Positions 30,113 to 39,646 of a DNA stretch of 64,000 bases are shown here, one piece after another. Under the pieces are notes generated by a model. It made no database searches, had not been told where the DNA came from, and saw only the letters and a program-made list of their open reading frames with translations. The DNA lies in NCBI RefSeq assembly GCF_900637555.1, contig NZ_LR134378.1:1560001-1624000 (forward strand), given 5' to 3'. The DNA comes from Lautropia mirabilis (GTDB lineage: Bacteria; Pseudomonadota; Gammaproteobacteria; Burkholderiales; Burkholderiaceae_E). The translations under genes and the position numbers were made by a program. Numbering within the stretch: position 1 is the stretch's first letter; every line of letters begins with the position of its first letter.

Positions 30113-31036
30113 TCAGGGAATGGCCACCGCCTTCTGCAGCTCGGCCACCAGCTCGGCGCGGGCGCGGTGGTTGGTGGCGGCGCCGCGCGCCGGCTTCAGG
30201 CGATGTCCGGCCACCGGCAGCAGCACGGCCTGCACGTCGTCGGGCAGCACGTGGTTGCGGCCGTCCAGCAGTGCCCAGGCGCGGGCGGCGCGCAGCAGCG
30301 CCAGGCCGGCCCGTGGGCTCAGCCCCTCGGCAAACATCGACGAGCGCCGCGACTGGGTGAGCAGGTTCTGCACGTAGTCGATCAGGGGGCCGGAGGTCTT
30401 CACCTCGGTGACGGCTTTCTGGATCTGCAGCAGCTCGGCCGGCGTGAGGATCGGCTTCAGCTCGGTGAGCCAGTCCCGACGGTCCCGGCCTTCCAGAATG
30501 GCGCGTTCCGACTTGGGATCGGGGTAGCCCAGTTCCACGCACATCAGGAAGCGGTCCAGCTGCGACTCGGGCAGCGGGAAGGTGCCGATCTGGTCCTGCG
30601 GGTTCTGGGTGGCGATCACGAAGAACGGCTCGGGCAGGCGATGGGCCACGCCCTCCACCGAGACCTGGCGCTCTTCCATGGCCTCCAGCAGCGCACTCTG
30701 CGACTTGGGCGAGGCACGGTTGATCTCGTCGGCCAGCAGCATCTGCGTGAACACCGGGCCGGGCATGAAGGAGAAGCGCTGCTCCTGGCGCTGATAGACG
30801 CTGGAGCCGGTGATGTCTGCCGGCAGCAGGTCGTTGGTGAACTGGATGCGTTTGTAGTCCAGCCCCAGCGAACGGGCCAGCGTGTGAGCCAGCGTGGTCT
30901 TGCCCACGCCGGGCAGGTCTTCCAGCAGCAGGTGGCCACGGGCGAACAGGCAGGCCAGCGTCAGGCGGATCTGGCGCGGCTTGCCGACGACGATGGCGCC
31001 GATCTGCATGGCGACTTCCTGGATCTTTTGCAGCAT
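30113..31036 (-). CDS. MoxR-family AAA+ ATPase
   Basis: This 307-residue cytosolic ATPase has Walker A LEDLPGVGKTTLAHTLA (about 46), Walker B QMLLADEINRASPKSQSALL, sensor-type FFVIATQNPQDQIGTFPLPE, and a C-terminal lid with SPRAGLALLRAARAWALLDG. MoxR ATPases act as chaperones for insertion of cofactors or maturation of complexes together with VWA/DUF58 proteins, which is what follows here. I set the start at ATG 31036 (LQKIQEVAMQIGAIVVG); 28 further codons upstream are open but unlike the family. It heads the moxR-DUF58-tgpA operon. Confidence 0.9.
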   Translation of the reverse strand: MLQKIQEVAMQIGAIVVGKPRQIRLTLACLFARGHLLLEDLPGVGKTTLAHTLARSLGLDYKRIQFTNDLLPADITGSSVYQRQEQRFSFMPGPVFTQMLLADEINRASPKSQSALLEAMEERQVSVEGVAHRLPEPFFVIATQNPQDQIGTFPLPESQLDRFLMCVELGYPDPKSERAILEGRDRRDWLTELKPILTPAELLQIQKAVTEVKTSGPLIDYVQNLLTQSRRSSMFAEGLSPRAGLALLRAARAWALLDGRNHVLPDDVQAVLLPVAGHRLKPARGAATNHRARAELVAELQKAVAIP

Positions 31037-31618
31037 GGGGTACCAGCCGTGACGGAATGAAGGAATGGGGGTGGGTCTGCACGGACACCGGCATGCCGGT
31101 CCGTTGCTGTGCCCATCCAATACCCCCAGCGGCGCCGATGGTAGTGGGGAACGCCTGCATGGCTGGTTCCGGGCTGACGGCCGGTTGGCGGGCGCGGATG
31201 CGCCCCCGCTGTCCGGTCCCCAGGCCCCAGGTCGGCCGTCAGGGGGCGGGTGTCGGGCAGGGGATGGTTTTCTGCGCTTCCGGGCTTGCAGGCCTTCAGG
31301 GCTTCATCCCTCTGGCCCCTGGGCACCGTGGCGCCTGGGGTGTCGGGTGGGTCAGTCCACCCGGATTGCCCTGGGTCGATAGTTCATGACCTTCCAAAAG
31401 GTAGCGCTCATGGGAAACCCTGATGAAACACTCTCTTATAATGTGTGGAAAAACGAGCGTGTCATGTACCTGCAGGCCGCCACGCTGATTCCATGCCCTG
31501 GGCTCCCGGGCCTCGCATTTCCGGCCGGGAAGGGTGATGGACCCATCCGGAGCTTCCCCCGATGGCGGCATGTATGATTCCACGCGATGTGGACTACCTC
31601 TATCAACGGACTTGTCTC
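31037..31618. other. Intergenic stretch between divergent moxR and etfB
   Basis: These 582 bases hold no gene I can support. The part 31060-31380 is very GC-rich, with several GGCC-type short inverted repeats. Around 31380-31470 the composition turns AT-rich and contains a perfect TATAAT at 31437-31442, the best -10 candidate for etfBA, giving a leader of about 170 bases. I could not find a convincing -35. The stretch 31450-31560 has GGGCTCCCGGGCC-type hairpins in that leader. Confidence 0.4.
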
Positions 31619-32368
31619 ATGAAAATTCTGGTAGCAGTCAAACGGGTCGTCGATTACAACGTCAAGGTCAGGGTCAAGAGTGACAACACCGACGTGGATA
31701 TCGCCAACGTCAAGATGTCGATCAACCCCTTCGACGAGATTGCCGTGGAAGAGGCCGTGCGCCTGAAGGAAAAGGGCGTGGCTACCGAAGTGGTCGCCGT
31801 CTCGTGCGGGCCCACCGCCTGCCAGGAAACGCTGCGCACCGCGCTGGCCATTGGCGCCGACCGTGCCATCCAGGTGGAAACCGATGCCCAGCTGCAGCCG
31901 CTGGCCGTGGCCAAGCTGCTGGCTGCCGTGCAGGCCAGGGAGTCGGCCGGCATCATCCTGCTGGGCAAGCAGGCCATCGACGATGATGCCAACCAGACTG
32001 GCCAGATGCTGGCGGCGCTGCTGAAGCTGCCGCAAGGCACCTTCGCCTCGAAGATCGAGGTGGCTGATGGTCAGGCCACCGTCACCCGCGAGATCGATGG
32101 CGGCCTGGAGACGCTGCGCATGCCGCTGCCGGCCGTCATTACCGCCGATCTGCGCCTGAACGAGCCGCGCTACGTCACGCTGCCCAACATCATGAAGGCC
32201 AAGAAGAAGCCGCTGGAAAAATTCTCCCCGGCCGACCTGGGCGTCGATCCGGCGCCGCGCCTGAAGGTGCTGAAGGTGACCGAGCCGCCTGCCCGTCAGG
32301 GTGGCGTGAAGGTCTCCAGCGTCGAGGAGCTGGTCGAGAAACTGAAGAACGAAGCCAAGGTCATCTGA
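31619..32368 (+). CDS. etfB: Electron transfer flavoprotein beta subunit
   Basis: The 249-residue subunit binds AMP and, with EtfA, carries electrons from acyl-CoA and other dehydrogenases to the quinone pool through ETF dehydrogenase. It begins [20 protein letters not shown], as in all group I EtfB, and contains [19 protein letters not shown] and [20 protein letters not shown], the AMP-binding and signature region. The ending with [18 protein letters not shown] is the recognition loop. The ATG at 31619 is the family start. etfA follows after 28 bases with its own GAGGGAG site. Confidence 0.95.
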   Translation: MKILVAVKRVVDYNVKVRVKSDNTDVDIANVKMSINPFDEIAVEEAVRLKEKGVATEVVAVSCGPTACQETLRTALAIGADRAIQVETDAQLQPLAVAKLLAAVQARESAGIILLGKQAIDDDANQTGQMLAALLKLPQGTFASKIEVADGQATVTREIDGGLETLRMPLPAVITADLRLNEPRYVTLPNIMKAKKKPLEKFSPADLGVDPAPRLKVLKVTEPPARQGGVKVSSVEELVEKLKNEAKVI

Positions 32369-32396
32369 TCAGGCGCAACGGAAGAGGGAGTGACCC

Positions 32397-33329
32397 ATGG
32401 CAGTACTGGTTATTGCAGAACACGACAACAAGACCCTGAAACGCGCCACGCTGCAGGCCGTGGATGCAGCCGCCCGGCTGGGTGAGGTGCACCTGCTGGT
32501 GCTGGGCAGCGGCGTGGATGCCGTTGCGCAGGCCGCCGCCAAGGTGGCGGGCGTCGCCCAGGTGAAGGTGGTGGACGATCCGGCGCTGGCCGAGTCCCTG
32601 GCCGAAGTCGTCACCGCCCAGGTGGTGCCGCTGGCCAAGGACTACAGCCACGTGGTGGCCGCCGCCACCGCCCACGGCAAGGACTTCATGCCGCGCGTGG
32701 CCGCCCTGCTGGACGTGGCCCAGATCTCCGAGGTGACCGGCATCGATTCGGCCGACACCTTCCGCCGGCCCATCTACGCCGGCAACGCCATTGCCACCGT
32801 GCAGAGCAGCGACCCCATCAAGGTGCTGACGGTGCGCGGCACGTCCTTCGATGAGGCCGCCGCTGAAGGTGGCTCGGCCGCCATCGAGAAAGTGGCGGCC
32901 GTGGCCGTCGACGGCCAGCCCGCCCTGGTGGGCCGCGAGCAGGCCTCCAGTGATCGTCCCGAGCTGACGGCCGCCCAGGTGGTCGTCGCCGGCGGCCGGG
33001 GGCTGGGCAGCGCCGAGCAGTTCCAGGCCGTGCTGGAGCCGCTGGCCGACCGGCTGGGTGCCGCCCTGGGGGCCTCGCGTGCGGCGGTGGACGCCGGCTA
33101 TGCGCCCAATGACTGGCAGGTGGGCCAGACCGGCAAGATCGTTGCGCCGCAGCTCTACATCGCGGCCGGCATCTCGGGGGCCATCCAGCACCTGGCCGGC
33201 ATGAAGGACAGCCGCATCATCGTGGCCATCAACAAGGATGAAGAGGCGCCCATCTTCAGCGTGGCCGACTATGGCCTGGTGGCCGATCTCTTCGAGGCCG
33301 TGCCTGCGCTGACTGCCAAGCTGGGCTGA
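32397..33329 (+). CDS. etfA: Electron transfer flavoprotein alpha subunit
   Basis: The 310-residue subunit holds the redox FAD. The N-terminal domain resembles EtfB; the C-terminal FAD domain shows [54 protein letters not shown] and the end [20 protein letters not shown], which binds the cofactor pyrophosphate. Together with etfB it forms a two-gene operon ending at a strong hairpin (33351-33382). Length and motifs are standard. Confidence 0.95.
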   Translation: MAVLVIAEHDNKTLKRATLQAVDAAARLGEVHLLVLGSGVDAVAQAAAKVAGVAQVKVVDDPALAESLAEVVTAQVVPLAKDYSHVVAAATAHGKDFMPRVAALLDVAQISEVTGIDSADTFRRPIYAGNAIATVQSSDPIKVLTVRGTSFDEAAAEGGSAAIEKVAAVAVDGQPALVGREQASSDRPELTAAQVVVAGGRGLGSAEQFQAVLEPLADRLGAALGASRAAVDAGYAPNDWQVGQTGKIVAPQLYIAAGISGAIQHLAGMKDSRIIVAINKDEEAPIFSVADYGLVADLFEAVPALTAKLG

Positions 33330-33350
33330 TCGCCTGATCGCCTCACCGGA

Positions 33351-33391
33351 CGGCGGAGCGTGACATTCGTCACGTTCCGCCGTTGTCGTTT
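33351..33391 (+). terminator. Terminator of etfBA
   Basis: A 14-base stem, CGGCGGAGCGTGAC (33351-33364) with GTCACGTTCCGCCG (33369-33382), closes an ATTC loop with one G-T pair. It is followed by TTGTCGTTT. The strong stem and T-rich tail support intrinsic termination. Confidence 0.7.
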
Positions 33392-33520
33392 CCGGCCATG
33401 AAAAGGACTCCGACGTTTTGGCGATTCTTGAGGCATGGTTGCTTGCCGTGGGGCGGGGCGCCGATCAAGAATGCCTGCCGCTGGTGCCCCGCCGGGTGCC
33501 TTTCGTCAGGAGACGTGGAA

Positions 33521-34060
33521 ATGGAAACGAAATTTGCGGTGGGCCGTCTGGTGCTGTCCTGTGCCGCCGTGGCTATGAGTGGTCTGCTGGCGGCGGGCGC
33601 CGCCCAGGCTGAAAGCGTCACCAAGGTCTATCAGTCGCGCATGCACGATGGTTCGCTCAGCTTCGGCGACAAGCCTGCCCAAGGCGCCATCGAGACCGAA
33701 AGCCGCGACTATCGGCTGCCCGACGCCCCCCCGGCCGCCGTGCTGGAAGCCGAGCGCCGCAACTGGGCCGAGCAGAACCGGGCCTTCGAGCAGCGTTATA
33801 CCGACCGCCTGGCCATCGAGGCCATGCAGGAACGCCAGCGCAAGCTGGAGACGATGCTGCTGCGCGGTGCGAGCGCTGCGGCGCCCACCGAGACGCTGGT
33901 CTATGGGGGCGCCCCCGTGGTCTGGGGTGCACCGCACATCCGTCCCATGCCGCCCATGGCCCAGCCCGGAGGCGCGGTCTATCGCAGCTCGCCCGGTGCC
34001 GTGAACGGCCGTGGCGCGCCGTTCCTGTCCAGCGGCTTCCAAGCGCATCCGGCGTACTGA
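33521..34060 (+). CDS. Small secreted protein, DUF4124-like
   Basis: This 179-residue product starts with a signal peptide (LVLSCAAVAMSGLLAAGAAQA-type core, cleavage near residue 28) and continues SVTKVYQSRMHDGSLSFGDK, which resembles the DUF4124 domain found in short periplasmic proteins of proteobacteria. A Glu/Arg-rich helix (about 70-115) and a Pro/Gly-rich tail follow. No function is known. The ATG at 33521 is chosen because GTCAGGAGA precedes it; the frame is open upstream but without support. It is flanked by terminators and is likely transcribed alone. Confidence 0.65.
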   Translation: METKFAVGRLVLSCAAVAMSGLLAAGAAQAESVTKVYQSRMHDGSLSFGDKPAQGAIETESRDYRLPDAPPAAVLEAERRNWAEQNRAFEQRYTDRLAIEAMQERQRKLETMLLRGASAAAPTETLVYGGAPVVWGAPHIRPMPPMAQPGGAVYRSSPGAVNGRGAPFLSSGFQAHPAY

Positions 34061-34079
34061 TACCTGGTCATCCCTCATG

Positions 34080-34118
34080 AAAAAACCCCGGCAGCGCAGA
34101 AGGCTGTCGGGGTTTTTT
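34080..34118. terminator. Bidirectional terminator
   Basis: CCCCGGCAGC (34086-34095) pairs with GCTGTCGGGG (34103-34112) with one G-T pair. Six T follow on the plus side and an A run precedes it, so it can end both the DUF4124-like gene and transcripts from the opposite CNNM gene. Confidence 0.8.
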
Positions 34119-34250
34119 GTTGGGGCCTCATCGGGGCATCCGGGTCGGGACACCCCCATGTGCGGCGCGTGACCGGGTGTCCGCCGCGCAGGGCGTGGCC
34201 AGGTGTCAGCCACGCAGGGCCTGGTCGGCGGGGCAGGGTCGTGGCCGGTT

Positions 34251-35585
34251 TCAGTCCGCTGCGGCTGGTGCGGCCTCTTCCTTGGCGGGGTCCTTCAGCC
34301 GTGTCACCAGCAGCTGGTCGATGCGATGGTGGTCGATGTCGACCACCTCGAACTTGTAGCCACCGTAGCTCACGGCGTCGGTGAGCTTGGGCATGCGGCG
34401 CAGGCTGTACATCATGAAGCCGGCCAGCGTCTCGTAGCTGCTGTCCTCGGGCAGCGCCTCGATGTCCAGCGCCCGCAGCACGGTTTCCACCGGGGTCAGG
34501 CCGTCGATCAGCCAGCTGTTGTCGTCGCGCTTGACGATCTGCCGCTGGTTGTCGTTGACCAGATCGCCCATCACGGTGCTCATCACGTCGTTGAGGGTGA
34601 TCAGCCCCACCACCAGCGCGTATTCGTTCAGCACGATGGCGATGTCCTCGCGGCTGGCCCGGAAATGGTTCAGCAGCTCGGACAGCGTGAGCGAATCCGG
34701 AATGGTCAGCACCGGCTTGATCCACGGTGCGCCCTTGAGCGTCAGCGGCTCGTCGTTCAGGATGCGGGCCAGCAGGTCCTTCGATTCCACGTAGCCGACG
34801 ATGCGGTCGATCTCGTCGTCGCAGACCAGGAAGCGCGAATGGGCCAGCTGGGCAATCTGCTCGCGGATCTCCTGCTCGGTTTCCTGCAGCGTGAGGTAGG
34901 CAATGCTCTCGCGCGTGGTCATGGCCGACGACACCAGCCGCGATTCCAGCTCGAAGACGTTCTCGATCAGGTGGTATTCGGTGTCGGGCAGCACACCGGC
35001 CTCGGCGCCGGCATCCACCACGGCCGAGATGTCGTCGAAGGTGAGCTCGTCGGTGCGCTGCGCCGGCAGCCCGAACAGCGAGATCAGCTTGTCCGAGAGC
35101 GTGTTGAAGATCCAGACAATGGGCTTGAACAGCACGATGCAGCCGTGCAGGGGGCGCACCAGCCGCCGGGCCAGTCGCTCGGGGGCCAGCATGGCCAGCC
35201 GCTTGGGCAGCAGGTCCGCAAACAGGATGAACATGCCCGTCACCACCAGGAAGGACAGCGTGGTGGTGAGCGGTTCCAGCCAGGGACCCTTGTAGAAGGG
35301 GGATATCCAGTCGTGCAGCGAGGGGCCGAGCGCCGATTCACCCACGGCACCGGCCAGGATGGCCACCGCGTTGATGCCGATCTGCACCGCGGTGACGAAC
35401 TGGCCGGGGCGCAACTGCAGGGCGAGAATTTCCTTGGCGTGCTCGTCGCCCTCGTCGGCCATGACCTGCAGCTTGATGCGGCGCGAGGCGGCCAGCGAGA
35501 TTTCGGCGGCCGAGAAGAAGGCGCTGCACAGGATGAGCAGCAGCAGGATGAGAAGCTGTTGGGTGGGACTGAGGCTGAAATGCAA
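34251..35585 (-). CDS. CNNM/CorC-HlyC family membrane protein with CBS domains
   Basis: The 444-residue inner membrane protein has an N-terminal CNNM (DUF21) domain with about four helices ([21 protein letters not shown] at the start), two CBS domains (about residues 215-335), and a C-terminal CorC/HlyC transporter-associated domain (about 350-430, [19 protein letters not shown]). Relatives include CorC-type magnesium or cobalt exporters and the historically named hemolysin TlyC; metal efflux is the likelier role. It is monocistronic, convergent with the preceding gene and divergent from rpsP. Confidence 0.87.
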   Translation of the reverse strand: MHFSLSPTQQLLILLLLILCSAFFSAAEISLAASRRIKLQVMADEGDEHAKEILALQLRPGQFVTAVQIGINAVAILAGAVGESALGPSLHDWISPFYKGPWLEPLTTTLSFLVVTGMFILFADLLPKRLAMLAPERLARRLVRPLHGCIVLFKPIVWIFNTLSDKLISLFGLPAQRTDELTFDDISAVVDAGAEAGVLPDTEYHLIENVFELESRLVSSAMTTRESIAYLTLQETEQEIREQIAQLAHSRFLVCDDEIDRIVGYVESKDLLARILNDEPLTLKGAPWIKPVLTIPDSLTLSELLNHFRASREDIAIVLNEYALVVGLITLNDVMSTVMGDLVNDNQRQIVKRDDNSWLIDGLTPVETVLRALDIEALPEDSSYETLAGFMMYSLRRMPKLTDAVSYGGYKFEVVDIDHHRIDQLLVTRLKDPAKEEAAPAAAD

Positions 35586-36014
35586 AGCGGGCTCCGAAGC
35601 CGCACAGGGGACGGTCTGGACAGGCTCAGTGACGGCGCGTCTCGTGTTTTTCGGACTTTCCCGAGTGCTTTGAACTCAAAGATTACCCACTTTGTGCGTT
35701 TTCAGCCACTTTTGGCCGATCAACGTCGGGTGTTTGTCGTTCCTGGCGCAGCGGTGATGGGGGCGGGGCAGGTCCGCCTGGGGAGGGCTCCATCCTGCGC
35801 CGGCGCAGCGCTCATCCCCGGGCCTGGGCCCTGGGTGGTGGTTCATTGCATGACAACGGCGCACTTGCGCTATACAATCAAGGGTTTCCTCAACATCGGG
35901 TTTCTTATGGGCGCGCTCTGGCGTGGCCTTGGGGAGCCCGGCAGGCAGTTTCTGGCCAGGCCCGGAGTCCGGGTGCCAGTTCTGCGGCATCGGCTGGTAT
36001 TCGGAGATATCTCA
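35586..36014. other. Intergenic region and leader of the rpsP operon
   Basis: The 429 bases hold no gene I can support. The left part serves as leader and promoter of the minus-strand CNNM gene; an AT-rich patch lies at 35680-35720. The right part holds a plus-strand promoter at about 35846-35878 and an approximately 130-base untranslated leader before rpsP at 36015, with GC-rich inverted sequences that might be regulatory. Confidence 0.45.
35846..35878 (+). promoter_or_regulatory. Probable sigma-70 promoter of rpsP-rimM-trmD-rplS
   Basis: TTGCAT (35846-35851) and TATACA (35871-35876) are 19 bases apart; an alternative -10, TACAAT (35873-35878), also exists. The -10 is strong, the spacing long, so the exact -35 is unsure. 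Transcription would start near 35885 and run into the ribosomal protein operon. Confidence 0.5.
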
Positions 36015-36275
36015 ATGGTCGTCGTTCGTCTCTCGCGTGGTGGTTCCAAGAAACGCCCCTTCTACAACATCGTCGTCACCGACAAGCGCAACCGTCGTGA
36101 TGGCAGCTTCATCGAGCGCCTGGGCTTCTACAACCCGGTGGCTTCCGAGAAGGACCAGCAGTCCCTGCGTCTGGATCTGGCCCGCGTGCAGCACTGGGTC
36201 AGCCAGGGCGCACAGCTGTCGCCCAGCGTGGCCCGCCTGGCCAAGAAGGTCGAGCAGCAACCTGCCGCTGCCTGA
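36015..36275 (+). CDS. rpsP: 30S ribosomal protein S16
   Basis: This 86-residue small-subunit protein begins [20 protein letters not shown] and continues [18 protein letters not shown], the diagnostic S16 sequence; it binds 16S rRNA helices in the 5' domain. The rest ([30 protein letters not shown]) is standard. It opens the conserved rpsP-rimM-trmD-rplS operon, with rimM 20 bases downstream. Confidence 0.97.
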   Translation: MVVVRLSRGGSKKRPFYNIVVTDKRNRRDGSFIERLGFYNPVASEKDQQSLRLDLARVQHWVSQGAQLSPSVARLAKKVEQQPAAA

Positions 36276-36295
36276 TTTCTTCCAGAGCAGTTTCC

Positions 36296-36883
36296 GTGGC
36301 TGATCCCCACTGGATTGGCGTCGGCCGCATTCGGGGCAGCCATGGTGTCCAGGGCGCGCTGAAGATTGAGCCCTACGCCGCCGCCTCCGAATCGGTGCTG
36401 CGCCATGCCCGGCGCTGGCGCCTGGTCGAGGCGGTCGAGCCGTCTCCGGACGGTCCGCCTGCAGGGCAGGTCCCTGCGCCCAGACGCGCAGCCCGTCCGC
36501 TGGCGTTGCCGCAGGTCGTGCGGCGTAGCCGCTGCCGCGTGCAGGGTGACGCGCTGGTGGCCGAGCTGGTGCTGCTGGACGGCCAGCCGCCACTCACCCG
36601 AGAACAGGCACTGGCCCTCAAGGGCGTGGAAATCCAGGTCGATCGCGCCGACTTCCCGCCCACCCAGGACGACGAGTTCTACCATGCGGACCTGATCGGC
36701 TGCGAAGTCATCGGCCAGCAGGGGGCTCGCCTGGGGACGGTCGTGGCTGTCGATGACCACGGTGCGCAGCAGGTGCTGCGTCTGGACGACGGCATGCTCA
36801 TCCCCTTCGTCGAGGCCATCGTGCAATCGGTGGACATTGCAGCCCGGCGCATCCAGGCAGACTGGGCGGCCGACTGGCGCTGA
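36296..36883 (+). CDS. rimM: 16S rRNA processing protein RimM
   Basis: RimM helps mature the 3' domain of 16S rRNA and binds S19. The 195-residue protein starts with a GTG (ADPHWIGVGRIRGSHGVQGA, the classical N-terminal barrel) and ends with the PRC barrel containing DDEFYHADLIGCEVIGQQG and the signature LIPFVEAIVQSVDIAARRI. An insert rich in Pro, Arg and Ala at about 42-75 makes the N-terminal domain somewhat longer than in E. coli. It lies between rpsP and trmD as usual. Confidence 0.95.
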   Translation: MADPHWIGVGRIRGSHGVQGALKIEPYAAASESVLRHARRWRLVEAVEPSPDGPPAGQVPAPRRAARPLALPQVVRRSRCRVQGDALVAELVLLDGQPPLTREQALALKGVEIQVDRADFPPTQDDEFYHADLIGCEVIGQQGARLGTVVAVDDHGAQQVLRLDDGMLIPFVEAIVQSVDIAARRIQADWAADWR

Positions 36884-36972
36884 TCCGTCGTACGGTCTGA
36901 ACGTTGCTGCGGCACGCCGCTGTGCGTGGCGAAAGGGAAGGCCGTCTCATCCCCTGACGCCCTTTCGTTGCC

Positions 36973-37719
36973 ATGGACTTCGAGATCATCACCATCTTTC
37001 CCGACCTGGTCGAGGCCGCGGCACCTTATGGCGTGGTCGGGCGCGCGCGCAACGACGCGTATTTCCTGCGTTGCTGGAATCCGCGCGACTACACCTTCGA
37101 CAATTACCGGCGCATTGATGACCGCCCCTATGGCGGTGGGCCGGGCATGGTGATGCTGGCCGAGCCGCTGCTGCGCTGCCTGACGGCGCTGCGCGAGACC
37201 CGTGCCGCCGAAGGGCGCCCCGAGCTGCCCGTCATCTATCTGTCCCCGCAGGGGCAGCACTTCACCCAGGCACGCGCCCAGACAATGGCGGCTTCTGATG
37301 GCGCCATTTTCCTGTGCGGCCGCTACGAGGCCATCGACCAGCGTTTCCTCGACGCCGTGGTGGACGAGGAAATCTCGATGGGTGACTTTGTGGTCTCGGG
37401 GGGCGAGTTGCCGGCCATGCTTGTCATGGATGCCGTGGTGCGCCTGCTGCCGGGGGTGCTCAACCACGGCGAATCGGCCGAACAGGACTCGTTTGCCGAG
37501 GGAGCGCCGGCTCAGCGTCTGCTGGACTGCCCGCATTACACCCGCCCGGAGCAGCTGCCGGGGTTGCCACGCGACGTGCCGGCCGGGGTGCCCCCCGTAC
37601 TGCTGTCGGGCAACCACCGCGAGATAGAGCGCTGGCGTCATGCCGCCGCCCTGGACGCCACGCAGCGCAAGCGCCCGGAGCTGCTTTCGGCAAAATCCGT
37701 GCTATCATCAAAAGCTTAG
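36973..37719 (+). CDS. trmD: tRNA (guanine-N1)-methyltransferase TrmD
   Basis: The enzyme methylates G37 in tRNAs to prevent +1 frameshifting. The 248-residue sequence begins MDFEIITIFPDLVEA and shows the deep trefoil knot elements that bind S-adenosylmethionine: DDRPYGGGPGMVMLAEPL, VIYLSPQGQHFTQARAQ, FLCGRYEAIDQRF and EEISMGDFVVSGGELPAM. The catalytic Asp follows in the hinge (HGESAEQDSFAEG). It lies 89 bases after rimM; rplS follows after 100 bases. Confidence 0.96.
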   Translation: MDFEIITIFPDLVEAAAPYGVVGRARNDAYFLRCWNPRDYTFDNYRRIDDRPYGGGPGMVMLAEPLLRCLTALRETRAAEGRPELPVIYLSPQGQHFTQARAQTMAASDGAIFLCGRYEAIDQRFLDAVVDEEISMGDFVVSGGELPAMLVMDAVVRLLPGVLNHGESAEQDSFAEGAPAQRLLDCPHYTRPEQLPGLPRDVPAGVPPVLLSGNHREIERWRHAAALDATQRKRPELLSAKSVLSSKA

Positions 37720-37819
37720 CTTGCATCCTCTGGCGGGACCATCCGCCGCTGGCCCAATTTTGTGCCATCGGCTCCAATCCCAACAACAGCCCCGCCCATG
37801 ATGCCTGGAGTCCTCTAGC

Positions 37820-38218
37820 ATGAACCTCATCGCCCAGCTCGAACAGGAAGAGATTTCCCGCCTCGGCAAGCAGATTCCCGCCTTTGCACCGGGTGACACC
37901 GTGGCCGTGGCCGTCAACGTGGTTGAAGGCAGCCGCAAGCGTGTGCAGGTCTACGAAGGCGTGGTCATCGCCAAGCGTAACCGTGGCCTGAACAGCGCCT
38001 TCACCGTCCGCAAGATCTCCTCGGGTGAGGGTGTCGAGCGTACCTTCCAGCTGTACTCGCCGCTGATCGCCAGCATCGAGGTCAAGCGCCGCGGTGACGT
38101 GCGCCGCGCCAAGCTGTACTACCTGCGCAACCTGTCCGGCAAGAAGGCCCGCATCAAGGAAAAGCTGCCGGCCCGCACGCAGGCTGCCAAGGCCGCCGCG
38201 GAAGGCGCCGAGGGCTGA
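37820..38218 (+). CDS. rplS: 50S ribosomal protein L19
   Basis: This 132-residue large-subunit protein sits at the 30S-50S interface. It begins [20 protein letters not shown] and contains [40 protein letters not shown] and [20 protein letters not shown], all invariant L19 blocks, with a short Ala-rich C-terminal tail beyond the E. coli length. It is last of the four-gene ribosomal operon; the Nudix gene starts 12 bases later. Confidence 0.97.
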   Translation: MNLIAQLEQEEISRLGKQIPAFAPGDTVAVAVNVVEGSRKRVQVYEGVVIAKRNRGLNSAFTVRKISSGEGVERTFQLYSPLIASIEVKRRGDVRRAKLYYLRNLSGKKARIKEKLPARTQAAKAAAEGAEG

Positions 38219-38230
38219 TCGGTTCCGGCC

Positions 38231-39124
38231 ATGTCTGGCCGCCGGCCTCCTATCCCACGAGGGGTGGCCGCGCCTGCGCCAGCATCGGCTGATGTTTCCG
38301 TTCCGTCTTTCGATCTGTCGTCAGCCCCCGTGCTGGCTGCTGCCGGCGGATCCTCCGAACAACCGCTGTCCGATCAGCGCCTGCAGGGCGACTGGATCCG
38401 GCAGCGGTTTTTGCATCCGCCCTCCGACTGGCGGATCGAGGCCGAGAGCAATGCCGAGGCGCCATCGGGGCCGCCCCCGAGTGTGCCGGCCGTTTCTGTC
38501 GGCCCATCGTCCGCCTCCCCATCGGCTTCTGTTTGGGCACCCCAGGAGCCCGCAGGGGGGCGCGCTTCACACCCTGACGCCACTGCGAGACGCCCGCTGA
38601 CGCCGGCTGCCGTGCTGGTGCCGCTTCTACCTACCCCTCAGGGGCTGGGTGTGCTGCTGACAGTGCGCAGCAACCGGCTGCGCCACCACCCGGGCCAGAT
38701 TGCCTTTCCGGGCGGCCGGCTGGATCCGGAAGATGCCTCGGTCACCGATGGGGCCCTGCGCGAGGCGGCAGAAGAAATCGGTCTGGCTCGCCATCAGGTC
38801 CAGGTGCTGGGCAACCTGCCTGGCATGGCCACCGGCACGGGCTATTGGGTCAATCCCGTGGTGGGACTGCTGGATGCTGCGGTGCAGCCCCAGTCGCTTG
38901 TGCTGTCGCCACAGGAGGTGCAGGAAGCCTTCGTGGTGCCGCTGGCCTTCCTGATGAATCCGGCCAATCATCAGCGCCGTCTGGGGCGCTGGCAGCAGGA
39001 CGGGCAGCTCATCCAGCGCGCCTTTCATGCCATGCCCTGGCAGGCACCGGCGGGTCACACCTACTTCATCTGGGGAGCCACCGCCACCATGCTGCGCAAT
39101 TTCTATCACTTCCTGGCGGCGTGA
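38231..39124 (+). CDS. CoA pyrophosphatase-type Nudix hydrolase
   Basis: The 297-residue protein belongs to the NUDT7/YeaB-type CoA diphosphatases: LLTVRSNRLRHHPGQIAFPG is their specific motif in front of the Nudix box, GGRLDPEDAS then ALREAAEEIGL. These enzymes split CoA or its derivatives to phosphopantetheine and 3',5'-ADP. The first 130 residues are Ala/Pro/Ser-rich with only a short conserved piece (LQGDWIRQRFLHPPSDWRIE); this extension is unusual. The gene follows rplS by 12 bases and is likely co-transcribed. Confidence 0.85.
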   Translation: MSGRRPPIPRGVAAPAPASADVSVPSFDLSSAPVLAAAGGSSEQPLSDQRLQGDWIRQRFLHPPSDWRIEAESNAEAPSGPPPSVPAVSVGPSSASPSASVWAPQEPAGGRASHPDATARRPLTPAAVLVPLLPTPQGLGVLLTVRSNRLRHHPGQIAFPGGRLDPEDASVTDGALREAAEEIGLARHQVQVLGNLPGMATGTGYWVNPVVGLLDAAVQPQSLVLSPQEVQEAFVVPLAFLMNPANHQRRLGRWQQDGQLIQRAFHAMPWQAPAGHTYFIWGATATMLRNFYHFLAA

Positions 39125-39355
39125 CGGAAATGGTGGCGGTCCACCGTTGCAGCCCGAGGGACCCGTCCGGCGATCGCATGGAGTGCGGCATGCAGTGGGG
39201 GCGGGGAGTCGCCATCGACTTGAGACCACGCCAGTCCACCTGACTGTCGCACCCCCTGACAACGGCAAGACCCTGTCAGGAAAGCGATCTTCTTCGTCCC
39301 TTCAGGGCACGCTCATTACCATCGCACGGGTGATCCCCGTCTGGATGGCTGCGTC

Positions 39356-39634
39356 ATGGACGACCAACCCCTGCAAATCCTCGTGCATTCCACGGTGGTG
39401 GGTGCCCCGTTCCTGCTGGTGAAGGGGGCCCTCAAGTATCGCTGGCCGGTCTGGCTGATGTTCCTGCTGGGGCTGGTCCTGCCATTTCTGATGTTGGTGC
39501 CGCGTGGCATGGCAGGGCTGGGGTGGTGGCCACGATCGCAGATCGTCGCCGCGGTCCTAGCGTTCTACGGCTTGTTCGTGGGGGCTGGCATGGCCTTGGC
39601 CACGTGGATGAAACGCACCGAACGGGTGGCGTGA
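39356..39634 (+). CDS. Small inner membrane protein, unknown function
   Basis: I do not recognise this 92-residue protein. It has two predicted membrane helices: WLMFLLGLVLPFLMLVPRG (about residues 33-52) and IVAAVLAFYGLFVGAGMALA (about 63-83), with a basic end (WMKRTERVA). It lies 12 bases upstream of a second small membrane protein of similar size, which has a good ribosome binding site, so the two form a pair. The 231 bases in front (39125-39355) hold nothing I can identify. Coding potential is supported mainly by length, codon use and pairing. Confidence 0.55.
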   Translation: MDDQPLQILVHSTVVGAPFLLVKGALKYRWPVWLMFLLGLVLPFLMLVPRGMAGLGWWPRSQIVAAVLAFYGLFVGAGMALATWMKRTERVA

Positions 39635-39646
39635 AGGAGCACGACC

